DNA from: Thiotrichales bacterium
GTDB lineage: Bacteria > Pseudomonadota > Gammaproteobacteria > Thiomicrospirales > Thiomicrospiraceae
Direction of reading: 5' to 3'
Length of the DNA stretch: 35,791 nucleotides
Assembly (NCBI GenBank): GCA_022759035.1
Contig: JAEMQD010000150.1
Location: 1-35,791, forward strand
The position numbers and the translations under genes were made by a program. Positions 16,765 through 25,691 of this stretch are shown here, piece after piece; positions within the stretch are counted from its first letter, which is position 1, and each line of letters opens with the position of its first letter. Under the pieces are notes generated by a model, which saw only the letters and a program-made list of their open reading frames with translations, was not told where the DNA came from and ran no database searches.

Positions 16765-17856
16765 TTAGATATAAGATTTTTTAACGGCGACTGCGATCGG
16801 TTTAGTTGTTTTGGTTTGTTGGTCAATCGCCCAATGAATATGTTCTGCAACCAGTGCATCACTCTGAGTAAGCGCACTTTGTAGTGCTTGCATAATCTGC
16901 TGATCATAAGGTGCATTGCCTAGTGCAATCGCTAAATTTCTGCGCCATTTTTGATAACCAATGCGTCGAATTGGACTGCCTTCTAAGTTGCGCAGAAAAG
17001 TTGTTTCAGACCATTGCCATAAGCTTAATAAGTCTGGCTGGTTTAGGTTGTGTCTTGTTTTAAAATCATCGCTAGTGCTAAGTTGTGCGAATTTATTCCA
17101 CGGGCAGGCAAGCTGGCAATCATCACAACCATAAATACGATTACCCATTAAAGGACGAAGTGCAGGATCAATGCTGCCATCGTGCTCAATGGTGAGGTAG
17201 CTAATGCAGCGACGAGCATCGACGGTAAAGGGTGCGACAATCGCCTGTGTTGGACAAACTGTCATACAGGCCGTGCAAGGACCGCAACCACAATGTGTTG
17301 TTGGTGTATCTGCTGGCAAGGGTAGGTCGCAGAGAATCTCTCCTAAAAAGAAAGTAGAGCCTGCTTTGGGATGGATAAGTAAGGTATGTTTGCCGATAAA
17401 ACCTAAACCTGCTTGTTCCGCTAAAGCATGCTCCATAATCGGGGCGCTATCTGTAAAAGGCCGCCAATTGAATGGGCCAATTTCTGTTTCTATTTTTTCA
17501 CAGAGCTGCTTTAGTCTGTGTCGCAGCACCTTGTGATAATCTCTGCCGAGCGCATAGCGTGACAAGTAGCCTAGTGAAGGCGTATTCAATACGGTTAAGC
17601 TGGTGTTTTTATCTTCAGACCAGTAATTTAAGCGAGCACTAATAACAGAACAAGTTGTCGGATGTAAGCGCTTTGGATCGCTTCTCGCTTCTTGATTATG
17701 ATGAAAAAAATGCATATCACCATGGTAGCCTGCTGCTAGCCAATTCTGCATTGCTATTTGATGTTTTTCAGGAATGTTAGGAGCACTAAAACCGATAGTT
17801 AGCGCCAACGCATCAGCCCATATACGAATTTTTTCTGCTAAGGCAGTATAATTCAT
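16765..17856 (-). CDS. queG: Epoxyqueuosine reductase QueG
   Basis: Cobalamin- and iron-sulfur-dependent enzyme that reduces epoxyqueuosine to queuosine in tRNA, the last step of queuosine synthesis. With the ATG start (MNYTALAEK) it has 363 residues; E. coli QueG has 379. The catalytic Asp is in FTDSAPIMEHALA (about residue 136), followed by GLGFIGKHTLLI. Two [4Fe-4S] sites follow: CGCGPCTACMTVCPTQAI (cysteines from about 189 to 201) and YGCDDCQLACPWNKFA. The C-terminal part is the tRNA-recognition region. A TTG 15 bases upstream is in frame, but the ATG has GGGA at a workable distance and gives the usual N terminus. Diverges from tsaE with only 26 bases between starts. Confidence 0.95.
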   Translation of the reverse strand: MNYTALAEKIRIWADALALTIGFSAPNIPEKHQIAMQNWLAAGYHGDMHFFHHNQEARSDPKRLHPTTCSVISARLNYWSEDKNTSLTVLNTPSLGYLSRYALGRDYHKVLRHRLKQLCEKIETEIGPFNWRPFTDSAPIMEHALAEQAGLGFIGKHTLLIHPKAGSTFFLGEILCDLPLPADTPTTHCGCGPCTACMTVCPTQAIVAPFTVDARRCISYLTIEHDGSIDPALRPLMGNRIYGCDDCQLACPWNKFAQLSTSDDFKTRHNLNQPDLLSLWQWSETTFLRNLEGSPIRRIGYQKWRRNLAIALGNAPYDQQIMQALQSALTQSDALVAEHIHWAIDQQTKTTKPIAVAVKKSYI

Positions 17857-17882
17857 CGTTGCTATTCCCAAAGAAGTTTTTT

Positions 17883-18359
17883 ATGTTACAACATCATCTC
17901 TCTACATCAACAGTCGAAGAAACACGGCTGATTGCAGCGACGATTGCGGCGTTTTGTTATCAATACTGTGATGATAACGGCTTTTTGATTACCCTGGAAG
18001 GGCAATTGGGTGCTGGTAAGACAGCCTTTAGTCAAGGCTTTATTCAAAGTTTGTTGCCGAGTGCACGCGTGCGTAGTCCAACTTTCTCATTGATTGAGTC
18101 CTACACTTTAGAAAAGTGCGCTATTCATCACTTGGATTTGTACCGCTTACAAGATGTCGATGAGTTAGAGTACTTGGGTATAAGAGATTTATTTTGGCAT
18201 AACATTTGCTTAATTGAGTGGGCAAGTCGCGGTGAAGGGTGGTTAGCTCCCGCAGACTTAGCAATAACGATACAAGTGTGTGGTCAAAATAGAGAAATTG
18301 CACTGTGTGCAAATACACTTGTGGGAGAGAAAATAATCGAACAACTCATGAATGGTTAG
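17883..18359 (+). CDS. tsaE: TsaE, ATPase for tRNA t6A modification
   Basis: P-loop ATPase that works with TsaB and TsaD to make threonylcarbamoyl-adenosine (t6A37) on tRNAs reading ANN codons. The Walker A motif is in LEGQLGAGKTAFSQGF, followed by RVRSPTFSLIESY and HHLDLYRL, and LIEWASRGEGWL at the end, all standard. I take the ATG at 17883 (MLQHHLS), 158 residues, in place of a TTG 24 bases upstream; AAAGAAG lies just before it. In many gammaproteobacteria a yjeF/nnr gene lies between queG and tsaE; here it is absent. It leads the rightward tsaE-amidase-mutL-miaA-hfq-hflX series. Confidence 0.94.
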   Translation: MLQHHLSTSTVEETRLIAATIAAFCYQYCDDNGFLITLEGQLGAGKTAFSQGFIQSLLPSARVRSPTFSLIESYTLEKCAIHHLDLYRLQDVDELEYLGIRDLFWHNICLIEWASRGEGWLAPADLAITIQVCGQNREIALCANTLVGEKIIEQLMNG

Positions 18360-18375
18360 TAGTGAGTAGGAGGCC

Positions 18376-19923
18376 ATGATGAAAGTGTATCACTTCATGT
18401 TGTTACTTGGTTGCTTAATGACGACGCTATACAGTCCGTTATTATCTGCCGCACAATTAGTGGATGTTCGCACTGGAGAAGTGGGACAAAAAAGCCGGAT
18501 TGTATTAGTCACAGATGAAAATATGCGTTGGTCAAGCGCTATTGTTAATGATTGCTTGGTATTAACGGCGCCACAGGTGCAAACAACACTGCCAACGAAA
18601 ATGCGCGCTTTACGGGCTAATCAAATCGGTGCAATTGATATTAATGTAACCAAACACAATGCGACCATTCAAGCAAAGCTACTGCAAACAATGCGTATCG
18701 TCTCAACGCAGCAATTGGCGGCTAAATCAGGTCAGCCTGCGCGTTGGGTGGTTGATTTAGAGCCCACGGGAACAATAGCAAAAACAGCCGCAGTTAATAA
18801 CCTAGTAGCACAAGCTGCTAAGGTAGCAACTAAGCCAGTTGTCATGCCAGTAGCGTCTAAAATCAGTATGGTAACTAAGCAAGTCGGGCATAAACCTTCT
18901 GCACCAGCAATCGATAAACACACAGAAATAGAGACTCTGGCTAAAACGCCACAAGCCTCAATAGAGCCTTTGTTATCTCAGACAGCGATTGCGCCAGATG
19001 TTTTGTCGATTAAGCCTTTTAAAGGTACAAAAGAGCTTGTGATCGCTATTGATGCTGGTCACGGTGGTAAAGATGTTGGAGCAACCAGTATTTCTGGTGC
19101 ATTAGAAAAAGATATGACTTTGGCAATGGCAAAAGAGTTGAAGCGTCAAATTGACGCACAACCAGGAATGCGTGCTGTGCTAACACGTGATGATGACTAC
19201 TTTTTGCCGCTAGGTCGTCGTCCACAATTAGCGCGCGAGATGGGTGCGGATTTATTTATTTCTTTGCATGCTGACTCTTATAAAGATAGCAAAATTAGTG
19301 GCGCATCGTTTTATGTTATGTCGTTTAACGGTGCTACTTCTCAGTTAGCTAAATTTGTGGCAGCGCATTCAAACAGTGCTGAAAGCAACAGTGTAATGCC
19401 AGATGGTGCAGAACCTTGGAATGCAAATTTGGCCAGTGCACTTGGTCGTATGGCGATGAATGCTTCTATTGAAGATAGTCATAAGTTAGGTAATTTTTTA
19501 ACACAAGGCTTTAGAAAGTCAGGTATTCGTTTGCAGCATACGCAAGTCCAGGCCGCTAACTTTGTTGTATTAAAAAATATTGATATGCCTTCTGTGTTAA
19601 TTGAAATGGGCTTTATTTCTAATCCACAGCAAGACCAGCTAATTCAAAATAAACACTACCAAGCAAAGCTAGCAACTTCTATTGTTAATGGTTTGGTTAG
19701 TTTCGTACAAGTGCAGCCAGAGCCAGGTGTTGTCTATGCTAATCTTAAAACGGTCAAAGGCGATACCTTGGCAAGCTTGGCACAACGTCATAGTACAACA
19801 GTAGCTTATTTAGCCAAGGCGAATGGCTTAAGTGAGAAAGGTACATTAAAAGTAGGGCAACAGTTGCGTATTCCCGTTAATATGACGCGCCGTGTTGCCA
19901 TGCTGGCTGACACAAAAGGTTAG
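18376..19923 (+). CDS. amiC: N-acetylmuramoyl-L-alanine amidase (AmiC type) with LysM
   Basis: Periplasmic zinc amidase that cuts the peptide stem from peptidoglycan, used in daughter-cell separation. Order in 515 residues: signal peptide (about 1-25, ending near LLSAAQ), AMIN domain (about 27-125) for septal localisation, a low-complexity linker (about 130-210), then Amidase_3 (about 218-440) with IAIDAGHGGKDVGA, LEKDMTLAMA, FISLHADS and VLIEMGFISNPQQD. A LysM peptidoglycan-binding motif follows at about 457-502 (KGDTLASLAQRH, LKVGQQLRIP). Start: AGGAGG at 18368-18373 is only two bases from the first ATG and five from the second, so 18379 may be the true start. Pseudomonas-type AmiB homologues share this plan, so the symbol is provisional. 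Confidence 0.9.
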   Translation: MMKVYHFMLLLGCLMTTLYSPLLSAAQLVDVRTGEVGQKSRIVLVTDENMRWSSAIVNDCLVLTAPQVQTTLPTKMRALRANQIGAIDINVTKHNATIQAKLLQTMRIVSTQQLAAKSGQPARWVVDLEPTGTIAKTAAVNNLVAQAAKVATKPVVMPVASKISMVTKQVGHKPSAPAIDKHTEIETLAKTPQASIEPLLSQTAIAPDVLSIKPFKGTKELVIAIDAGHGGKDVGATSISGALEKDMTLAMAKELKRQIDAQPGMRAVLTRDDDYFLPLGRRPQLAREMGADLFISLHADSYKDSKISGASFYVMSFNGATSQLAKFVAAHSNSAESNSVMPDGAEPWNANLASALGRMAMNASIEDSHKLGNFLTQGFRKSGIRLQHTQVQAANFVVLKNIDMPSVLIEMGFISNPQQDQLIQNKHYQAKLATSIVNGLVSFVQVQPEPGVVYANLKTVKGDTLASLAQRHSTTVAYLAKANGLSEKGTLKVGQQLRIPVNMTRRVAMLADTKG

Positions 19924-19954
19924 GGTAAGTTCGATAAAAATTAATCTACGCTGG

Positions 19955-19960
19955 TATAAT
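19955..19960 (+). promoter_or_regulatory. mutL: Candidate -10 box right before mutL
   Basis: A perfect TATAAT with its last base 7 bases before the mutL GTG. If used, transcription would begin at or next to the start codon, giving a leaderless message. No -35 of quality is visible. Confidence 0.3.
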
Positions 19961-19966
19961 GCTAGC

Positions 19967-21790
19967 GTGAACTTAGCGAATCGAAGAATCCAAAATTTAC
20001 CCTCTCTGCTCATTAGTCAAATTGCGGCAGGAGAGGTGATTGAACGACCAGCATCTATTGTTAAAGAGCTTATTGAAAACAGCTTAGATGCTGGCGCTTC
20101 TCGTATTGATATTTTGTTAGAGCAAGGCGGACTAGAACGAATCGAAGTTCGTGATAATGGATCGGGCATCCATTACGATGACTTGCCATTAGCTGTGTCT
20201 GCACATGCTACCAGCAAACTTCACAGTGTTGATGATTTATTTCAAATCCAATCTTATGGTTTTCGTGGTGAAGCTTTAGCGAGCATTGCTGCCGTAGCCC
20301 GTCTTTCATTGACTAGTGCCACACTGTCTTCACCACACGGTGGTCTGCTTGTTGTTGAAAATGGTATTGTCCAAGCAGCGATGCCAGCAGCGCATCCTGT
20401 AGGTTCATCTATTATTGTTGATCGTCTTTTTCATACTATTCCCGCGCGTAAAAAGTTTCTCAAATCCGAGCGCACAGAGTGGGCAAAAGTACATGAAGTG
20501 TTGATTGCTTTTATGTTGGCTAATCCGATGGTTGCTTTTTCAGTAAAGCATAATGGGCAAGTGGTTCATAATGAACCAGCACTGCTGTCAGAAGATTATT
20601 TGTCGCGTACGACGACACTTGTTCATCCAAATTTTGCTTCAGCTAGCGCAGCAATTAGTATGCAAGGAGATGGTTGGCAATTAATGGGTTATATTGGTAC
20701 GCCGCGTTATACGCGAGCAATGGCTGATCAACAATGGTTATTTGTTAATGGGCGTTTAGTTAAAGATAAGCAGTTGGCCTTTAGTATTCGATTGGCGTAC
20801 GACGATTTATTGCATGGCAAGCGTCATCCAGCTTTTTTATTGCTATTAACCATCGATCCAGCCTTGGTTGATGTCAATGTGCACCCAGCGAAAACAGAGG
20901 TTCGCTTCGCCGATCAACGTGCTTTAAGCGATGCACTACGTTATGCGGTTCGAGAGCGACTAGCGCAACTCAGTTTGGTAGATCAATCGACATTGCCTAA
21001 ACGCAATAAGCAAGCTGAATTGGCTAATGAAGATGTGGCGCTGGCACGAGAACCTATGCCAGTACAACAAATTTCGTTAGCGTATCGTGTTCAAGAAAAT
21101 GCAGTTGTTGGCTGGGATAAGCAAGTAACGCGATTTGACAGCAACGAATCCGCTTTAATAACATCAGATGCTCGTCACGTTGCCGCTGATGATGCTACGA
21201 CTGCGCATCCATTAGGTTATGCTAAAGCACAAATTCATGGCGTATATATTTTAGCTGAAAATGCGCAGGGCTTAATTATTGTGGATATGCACGCGGCCCA
21301 TGAGCGCATTGTTTATGAGCGACTAAAGACTCAATGGTCTAATAATGAAAAAATGGTGCAGTCATTATTAGTTCCAGTGTTATTGACCTTAACAGATCAA
21401 CAAATGGCAGAAATGGATGTGCTCATGCCATGGCTGATCGAGCAAGGTGTTTTAGTCGAATGGTTAGGTGAGCGACAAATTGTCGTTCGTTCTGTTCCTG
21501 CGTTATTGGTTAATGCCGATATTCATAGTCTGTTTCAAGCGTTATTTGCAGCGATTACAACAGGTGGAACTGTGGCACACTATTTCGAACGATTTCAGGA
21601 TGTGTTGTTATCTAGCATGGCTTGCCATGGTGCAGTGCGTGCCAACAGACAGTTAAGTATTGCTGAAATGAATGCATTGCTGCGTCAAATGGAGGCAACG
21701 CCTAATGCAGGTCAGTGTAATCATGGACGGCCAACATGGGTCGCGTTTGATATGAATGCGTTGGATAATATGTTCTTAAGAGGTCAATAA
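19967..21790 (+). CDS. mutL: DNA mismatch repair protein MutL (endonuclease type)
   Basis: GHKL ATPase linking MutS mismatch recognition to strand removal. With the GTG start (NLANRRIQNLP) it has 607 residues. ATPase motifs: LISQIAAGEVIERPASIVKE, ENSLDAGA, VRDNGSGI and SYGFRGEALASIAAV. The C-terminal domain carries DMHAAHERIVYE (from about residue 440; the DQHA-x2-E-x4-E endonuclease motif with Met for Gln), ACHGAVRAN (about 552) and GQCNHGRPT (about 582). It should therefore nick DNA itself, as in Pseudomonas and unlike E. coli; strand choice would not need MutH. A GTG 75 bases upstream inside the amidase gene is in frame but would add 25 atypical residues. No Shine-Dalgarno precedes the chosen GTG. 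Confidence 0.95.
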   Translation: MNLANRRIQNLPSLLISQIAAGEVIERPASIVKELIENSLDAGASRIDILLEQGGLERIEVRDNGSGIHYDDLPLAVSAHATSKLHSVDDLFQIQSYGFRGEALASIAAVARLSLTSATLSSPHGGLLVVENGIVQAAMPAAHPVGSSIIVDRLFHTIPARKKFLKSERTEWAKVHEVLIAFMLANPMVAFSVKHNGQVVHNEPALLSEDYLSRTTTLVHPNFASASAAISMQGDGWQLMGYIGTPRYTRAMADQQWLFVNGRLVKDKQLAFSIRLAYDDLLHGKRHPAFLLLLTIDPALVDVNVHPAKTEVRFADQRALSDALRYAVRERLAQLSLVDQSTLPKRNKQAELANEDVALAREPMPVQQISLAYRVQENAVVGWDKQVTRFDSNESALITSDARHVAADDATTAHPLGYAKAQIHGVYILAENAQGLIIVDMHAAHERIVYERLKTQWSNNEKMVQSLLVPVLLTLTDQQMAEMDVLMPWLIEQGVLVEWLGERQIVVRSVPALLVNADIHSLFQALFAAITTGGTVAHYFERFQDVLLSSMACHGAVRANRQLSIAEMNALLRQMEATPNAGQCNHGRPTWVAFDMNALDNMFLRGQ

Positions 21791-21793
21791 CGC

Positions 21794-22717
21794 ATGGATG
21801 CACTCGTCATTGCAGGGCCAACAGCAAGTGGTAAAACGGCCTTAGCTCTTGCCATCGCACATCAGTTGCCTGTTGAAATTATTAATATGGATTCTGCACT
21901 TGTTTATCAAGGCATGGACATTGGTACAGCTAAACCAAGTTTGTCAGAACGAGCAGCAATAACGCACCACCTTATCGACATTAAACCTGTAACTGAAGCT
22001 TATTCAGCTGCTGAATTTGTTGAAGATGTTGAACGATTAATTCCTGAAATACGCGCACGAGGCAAGCTTCCTGTTGTTGTGGGTGGCACGATTTTGTATT
22101 TGCACAGCTGGTTAAATGGCTTGTCAGCATTGCCGTCAGCTGATGCAGAAGTCAGGGCTGCATTACAAAAAGAATGGGAATCGGATCCGATAGCAATGCA
22201 CGCACGCTTGGTATCTCTGGATCCTGTTGCAGGAAACAGAATTCATCCCAATGATCCGCAAAGAATTTTGCGCGCATTAGAAGTTATTACCTTAACGGGC
22301 GTGTCATTGACGGAACAACAGCAACAACGACACCCAACGCAGTTAAACTTGGGTGTTGTGCTGATTGAGCCGCCTTCTAAGCCGTGGCTGCACGAGCGAA
22401 TCGCTTGTCGGTGGGATCAAATGATTGAACAAGGTTTAGTTGACGAAGTTAAACACGTTATGTCACAGACAAAGAACGACTTAACTTTGCCAGCAATGCG
22501 TTGTGTTGGTTATCGCCAAATTGCCCAATACCTACTAGGCGAGCTAGATGCAACACAAATGCGAGAACAAGCACTGAGTGCCACAAGAAGCCTTGCAAAG
22601 CGTCAGCTCACTTGGATGAAAAAGATTCCACATCATTGTTTATTAAGTGCAGATATGCCGCTAGCAGCGCAGTTAGTTGCGGTGACAGCATTACTAAGCA
22701 ATGACAAAATAAGCTAA
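21794..22717 (+). CDS. miaA: tRNA dimethylallyltransferase MiaA
   Basis: Transfers an isopentenyl-type group to A37 of tRNAs reading UNN codons, the first step of ms2i6A. The P-loop is in AGPTASGKTALALAIA, followed by IINMDSALVYQGMDIGTAKPS, HHLIDI, GGTILYL, DPQRILRALEV and GYRQIAQYL; the length of 307 residues is normal. It begins three bases after mutL ends, so the two are co-transcribed. In E. coli the hfq promoters lie in and near miaA; the 106-base gap to hfq could hold one here, but I see no clear box. Confidence 0.96.
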   Translation: MDALVIAGPTASGKTALALAIAHQLPVEIINMDSALVYQGMDIGTAKPSLSERAAITHHLIDIKPVTEAYSAAEFVEDVERLIPEIRARGKLPVVVGGTILYLHSWLNGLSALPSADAEVRAALQKEWESDPIAMHARLVSLDPVAGNRIHPNDPQRILRALEVITLTGVSLTEQQQQRHPTQLNLGVVLIEPPSKPWLHERIACRWDQMIEQGLVDEVKHVMSQTKNDLTLPAMRCVGYRQIAQYLLGELDATQMREQALSATRSLAKRQLTWMKKIPHHCLLSADMPLAAQLVAVTALLSNDKIS

Positions 22718-22823
22718 CTGGTGTAGACTGCACTTTGCATTATCAATCATTGCTTATATTGTGTTGGTAATGTGATGCCCCCTACAAAGAGGCTTGACCC
22801 TAATAATTTATCGGAGAATAACT

Positions 22824-23084
22824 ATGTCAAAAGCCCAGCCCATTCAAGATCCTTACTTGAACGCACTTAGAAAAGACCGTATCCCAGTTTCAATTTATTT
22901 GGTGAACGGTGTAAAACTACAAGGTCGTGTCGATTCGTTTGACCAGTTTGTTGTTATGTTGCGCTCAACTGTCTCACAAATGGTTTATAAACATGCTATT
23001 TCTACTATTGTGCCAGCGCGCGACCCTAAAGGTTACTTTGGTACAGATGAAAATGGCGAAGAAGAAACGCCATCGGCAGAGTAA
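22824..23084 (+). CDS. hfq: RNA chaperone Hfq
   Basis: Sm-like hexameric RNA chaperone that pairs small RNAs with mRNAs. The 86 residues include both key faces: Q8, F39 in SFDQF, and Y55-K56-H57 on the proximal side; the rim patch is R16-K17-D18-R19 where E. coli has RRER. The C-terminal tail is short and acidic ([14 protein letters not shown]) compared with the 102-residue E. coli protein. The ATG at 22824 has CGGAGAA at a good distance; an upstream codon at 22794 would give a non-family extension. Lies between miaA and hflX as in most gammaproteobacteria. Confidence 0.97.
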   Translation: MSKAQPIQDPYLNALRKDRIPVSIYLVNGVKLQGRVDSFDQFVVMLRSTVSQMVYKHAISTIVPARDPKGYFGTDENGEEETPSAE

Positions 23085-23117
23085 GCTAATCACACCACCT
23101 GATATTGTTTTTTAGTT

Positions 23118-24440
23118 TTGGCTGAGTTATTTCATCGCATTGAGCAGCAACGTCATGCAGAGCGTGCTGTTTTAGTGCATCTTGAACTGTATGATGCGGA
23201 TTATGCAGAAGATTTAGATGAGTTTCGTGAGCTTGTTGATTCGGCAGGGGTAACAGAAGTTGCCCTTGTGATCGCTAAGCCAGCTAATTTTCGCGCACGA
23301 ACCTTATTGGGTAGCGGTAAAGTAGAAGAAATTAGTGCTTTCGTTCAAACCCTAGAAGCCGACGTTGTCATTGTCAATTTTGCACTTTCCCCTAGTCAAG
23401 AGCGTAATTTATCTAACGATTGTCAGTGTCGTGTGGTTGATCGTGTAGGACTGATTTTAGATATCTTTGCGCAGCGCGCCCAATCATTTGAAGGTAAGTT
23501 ACAGGTTGAGCTGGCGCAACTTAAGCACATGTCGACACGGCTTGTGGGTGGTTGGTCACACTTAGAACGTCAGAAGGGTGGTATTGGTTTAAGAGGTCCA
23601 GGTGAGACGCAGTTAGAAAGCGACCGACGTTTATTGCAAGATCGAATGTTGATGCTCGAAAAACGGCTCGCCAAAGTTCGAGGTCATCGAGACTTGTCGC
23701 GTAAAGCGCGTGCAAAAAATGACTTGCCAACAGTGGTATTGGTTGGCTATACCAATGCAGGAAAGTCGACCATTTTTAATGCGCTTACGCGAGCAGGTGT
23801 ATACGCTGAAGATCGGTTGTTTGCGACATTAGACACCACAATTCGCCGGATTCATTTGCCTGGTGTTGGTCCTTGTGCTTTGGCAGATACAGTAGGTTTT
23901 ATTCGTCATATTCCACACGATTTGGTAGCTGCTTTTCGCTCTACATTGGAAGAGACAGTTAATGCGAGTTTGCTCATTCATATTATTGATGCCTCTGATG
24001 CGCGTCGTGATGAAAAAATTAAAGATGTCATGACTGTGTTACAAGAAATTGGTGCTGGAGCTGTGCCAATTATTCATGTCTATAATAAAATCGATGCTTG
24101 CATTCCCGCGATAGAAACCCACGTAAGTCCACCATTGGATGACGGTGCTCGTGAAGCATGGATTTCCGCACGTGAGCAGTTAGGTATGTCTTTGCTTATT
24201 CGGGTGATTGCTGAAAAATTGGAAGGCGAACAAATTAAAGTACGCGTTGGTGTAAAGGCAGATCAAGGAAAACTACGTGCGCAACTTTATGCTACAGGTC
24301 AAGTATTGCAAGAATCCTTTGATGATGAAGGCGTTGCTTGGTTAGATTTGTTATTATCGCCTGCTCAATGGGCAGATATTTGTGAAGATAGTGCCTTTGA
24401 ATATAAAGTTCGACTTGCAACAATGGACGGCAACGCCTAA
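23118..24440 (+). CDS. hflX: Ribosome-associated GTPase HflX
   Basis: GTPase that binds the 50S subunit and splits stalled or stressed 70S ribosomes. In 440 residues: the N-terminal HflX domain (AVLVHLELYDAD onward, with LGSGKVEEI), the glycine-rich RLVGGWSHLERQKGGIGLRGPGETQLE region (given in part), and the G domain with GYTNAGKST (from about residue 210), DTVGFI and NKID. The only in-frame start compatible with the family is a TTG at 23118; the frame upstream closes at 23100-23102, and no Shine-Dalgarno is evident. A weak start is plausible for a low-level GTPase next to the abundant hfq message. Confidence 0.94.
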   Translation: MAELFHRIEQQRHAERAVLVHLELYDADYAEDLDEFRELVDSAGVTEVALVIAKPANFRARTLLGSGKVEEISAFVQTLEADVVIVNFALSPSQERNLSNDCQCRVVDRVGLILDIFAQRAQSFEGKLQVELAQLKHMSTRLVGGWSHLERQKGGIGLRGPGETQLESDRRLLQDRMLMLEKRLAKVRGHRDLSRKARAKNDLPTVVLVGYTNAGKSTIFNALTRAGVYAEDRLFATLDTTIRRIHLPGVGPCALADTVGFIRHIPHDLVAAFRSTLEETVNASLLIHIIDASDARRDEKIKDVMTVLQEIGAGAVPIIHVYNKIDACIPAIETHVSPPLDDGAREAWISAREQLGMSLLIRVIAEKLEGEQIKVRVGVKADQGKLRAQLYATGQVLQESFDDEGVAWLDLLLSPAQWADICEDSAFEYKVRLATMDGNA

Positions 24441-24491
24441 AATTTGCGGGTTTGTCTGTTTAATTTTTATGATAAAAGGGAGTTGGTCATT

Positions 24492-25691
24492 ATGGCCTGG
24501 AACGAACCTGGTAAACCTGGACAAGATCCGTGGGGTGGGCGACCTCCGCGTAAAGACGCATCATCGGATACTGTGCAGCAAGTAAAGCGTCAGCTAGAAG
24601 GTTTTTTAGGTAAGATCGGTCAGCAAGGAAGTGGTGACCAACAGGGCGACTCTGCACCAGAAGGACTTGGTGCTGGTATTGGTGCAATTATCGCTATCGC
24701 AGCGGTAATTTGGCTGGCGCTTGGCGTTTATATCATTGATCCAGCAGAGCGTGGCGTAGTCACCGTATTTGGCGCATTTTCTAGTGAAACAGGTGCAGGA
24801 CCACATTGGAATTGGCCAGCGCCAATTGGTGATGTCGTTAAAGTCAATGTGGAACAAATTCGTAACGCTGAAGTGGGTTACCGCACGATTAAAAATGGTA
24901 GCAGTAGTGATGTTAGTGGCGAATCGTTGATGTTAACGCAAGATGAAAATATCGTAGATATTAAACTGGCGGTGCAATATAACATTCGTAATGCAAGTGA
25001 TTACGTCTTTACTAATCTTGACCCAGATAATGCGCTGAGAGAAGTTGTTGAGAGTGCATTACGAGATGTGGTTGGTAAAAACAAAATGGATTTTGTGTTA
25101 ACTGACGGTCGCAGTCAGCTCGTAGCAAAAGTACGTGAAAGTGCTCAAGCAACTTTAGACAGTTACAAAACGGGTATTCAAATTACCAGCGTAAACTTAC
25201 AAGATGCACAACCGCCAGAGCAAGTTCAGTCTGCATTCGCTGATGTGGTTAAAGCTCGGGAAGATCGTCAGCGTTTAATTAGTGAAGCAGAAGCTTACTC
25301 AAACGATATCTTGCCAAAAGCAAGAGGGCAGTCTGCGCGTTTAACAGAAGAGGCAACAGCTTACCGCGATCAGGTAATTGCACGTGCGGAAGGGGATGCT
25401 AGTCGTTTTAACAGCATTTTAGCGCAATATCAAAAAGCACCAGAAGTGACGCGTCAGCGTATGTATCTTGATACAATGGAACAAGTCCTAGGGGCGAGTA
25501 GTAAAATTATGGTTTCATCAAAAGCAGGTGGACAGATGATGTATTTGCCGCTTGATAAGTGGATGCAAGAGGATAAATCAACTGTATCGGCTGTTTCTAC
25601 AAATGTCTTGCCAGAAGTGGCACCTGTAACAACGACAAGAAGCGCAGCACCAAGTTTAAGAGATAATCTGCGTTCACGGGAGTTGCGATAA
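24492..25691 (+). CDS. hflK: HflK, FtsH-modulating SPFH protein
   Basis: Inner-membrane SPFH/band 7 protein that, with HflC, forms a cage around the FtsH protease and restrains it. The 399 residues start with the typical Gly/Pro/Trp-rich cytoplasmic tail (MAWNEPGKPGQDPWGGRPP), one membrane segment (about 66-85, IGAIIAIAAVIWLALGVYII), then the SPFH domain (PAERGVVTVFG onward) and a long helical region with SEAEAYSNDILPKARG. I chose the ATG at 24492, with GGGAG upstream, over an in-frame codon at 24444 that adds non-family residues. The stop overlaps the hflC start by one base (TAATG). Confidence 0.95.
   Translation: MAWNEPGKPGQDPWGGRPPRKDASSDTVQQVKRQLEGFLGKIGQQGSGDQQGDSAPEGLGAGIGAIIAIAAVIWLALGVYIIDPAERGVVTVFGAFSSETGAGPHWNWPAPIGDVVKVNVEQIRNAEVGYRTIKNGSSSDVSGESLMLTQDENIVDIKLAVQYNIRNASDYVFTNLDPDNALREVVESALRDVVGKNKMDFVLTDGRSQLVAKVRESAQATLDSYKTGIQITSVNLQDAQPPEQVQSAFADVVKAREDRQRLISEAEAYSNDILPKARGQSARLTEEATAYRDQVIARAEGDASRFNSILAQYQKAPEVTRQRMYLDTMEQVLGASSKIMVSSKAGGQMMYLPLDKWMQEDKSTVSAVSTNVLPEVAPVTTTRSAAPSLRDNLRSRELR

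Noticed and set aside
19892-19966. 25-residue N-terminal extension of MutL
   Set aside because: Reads through the end of the amidase gene; the residues are unlike any MutL start, and MutL proteins begin just before the IAAGEV motif.
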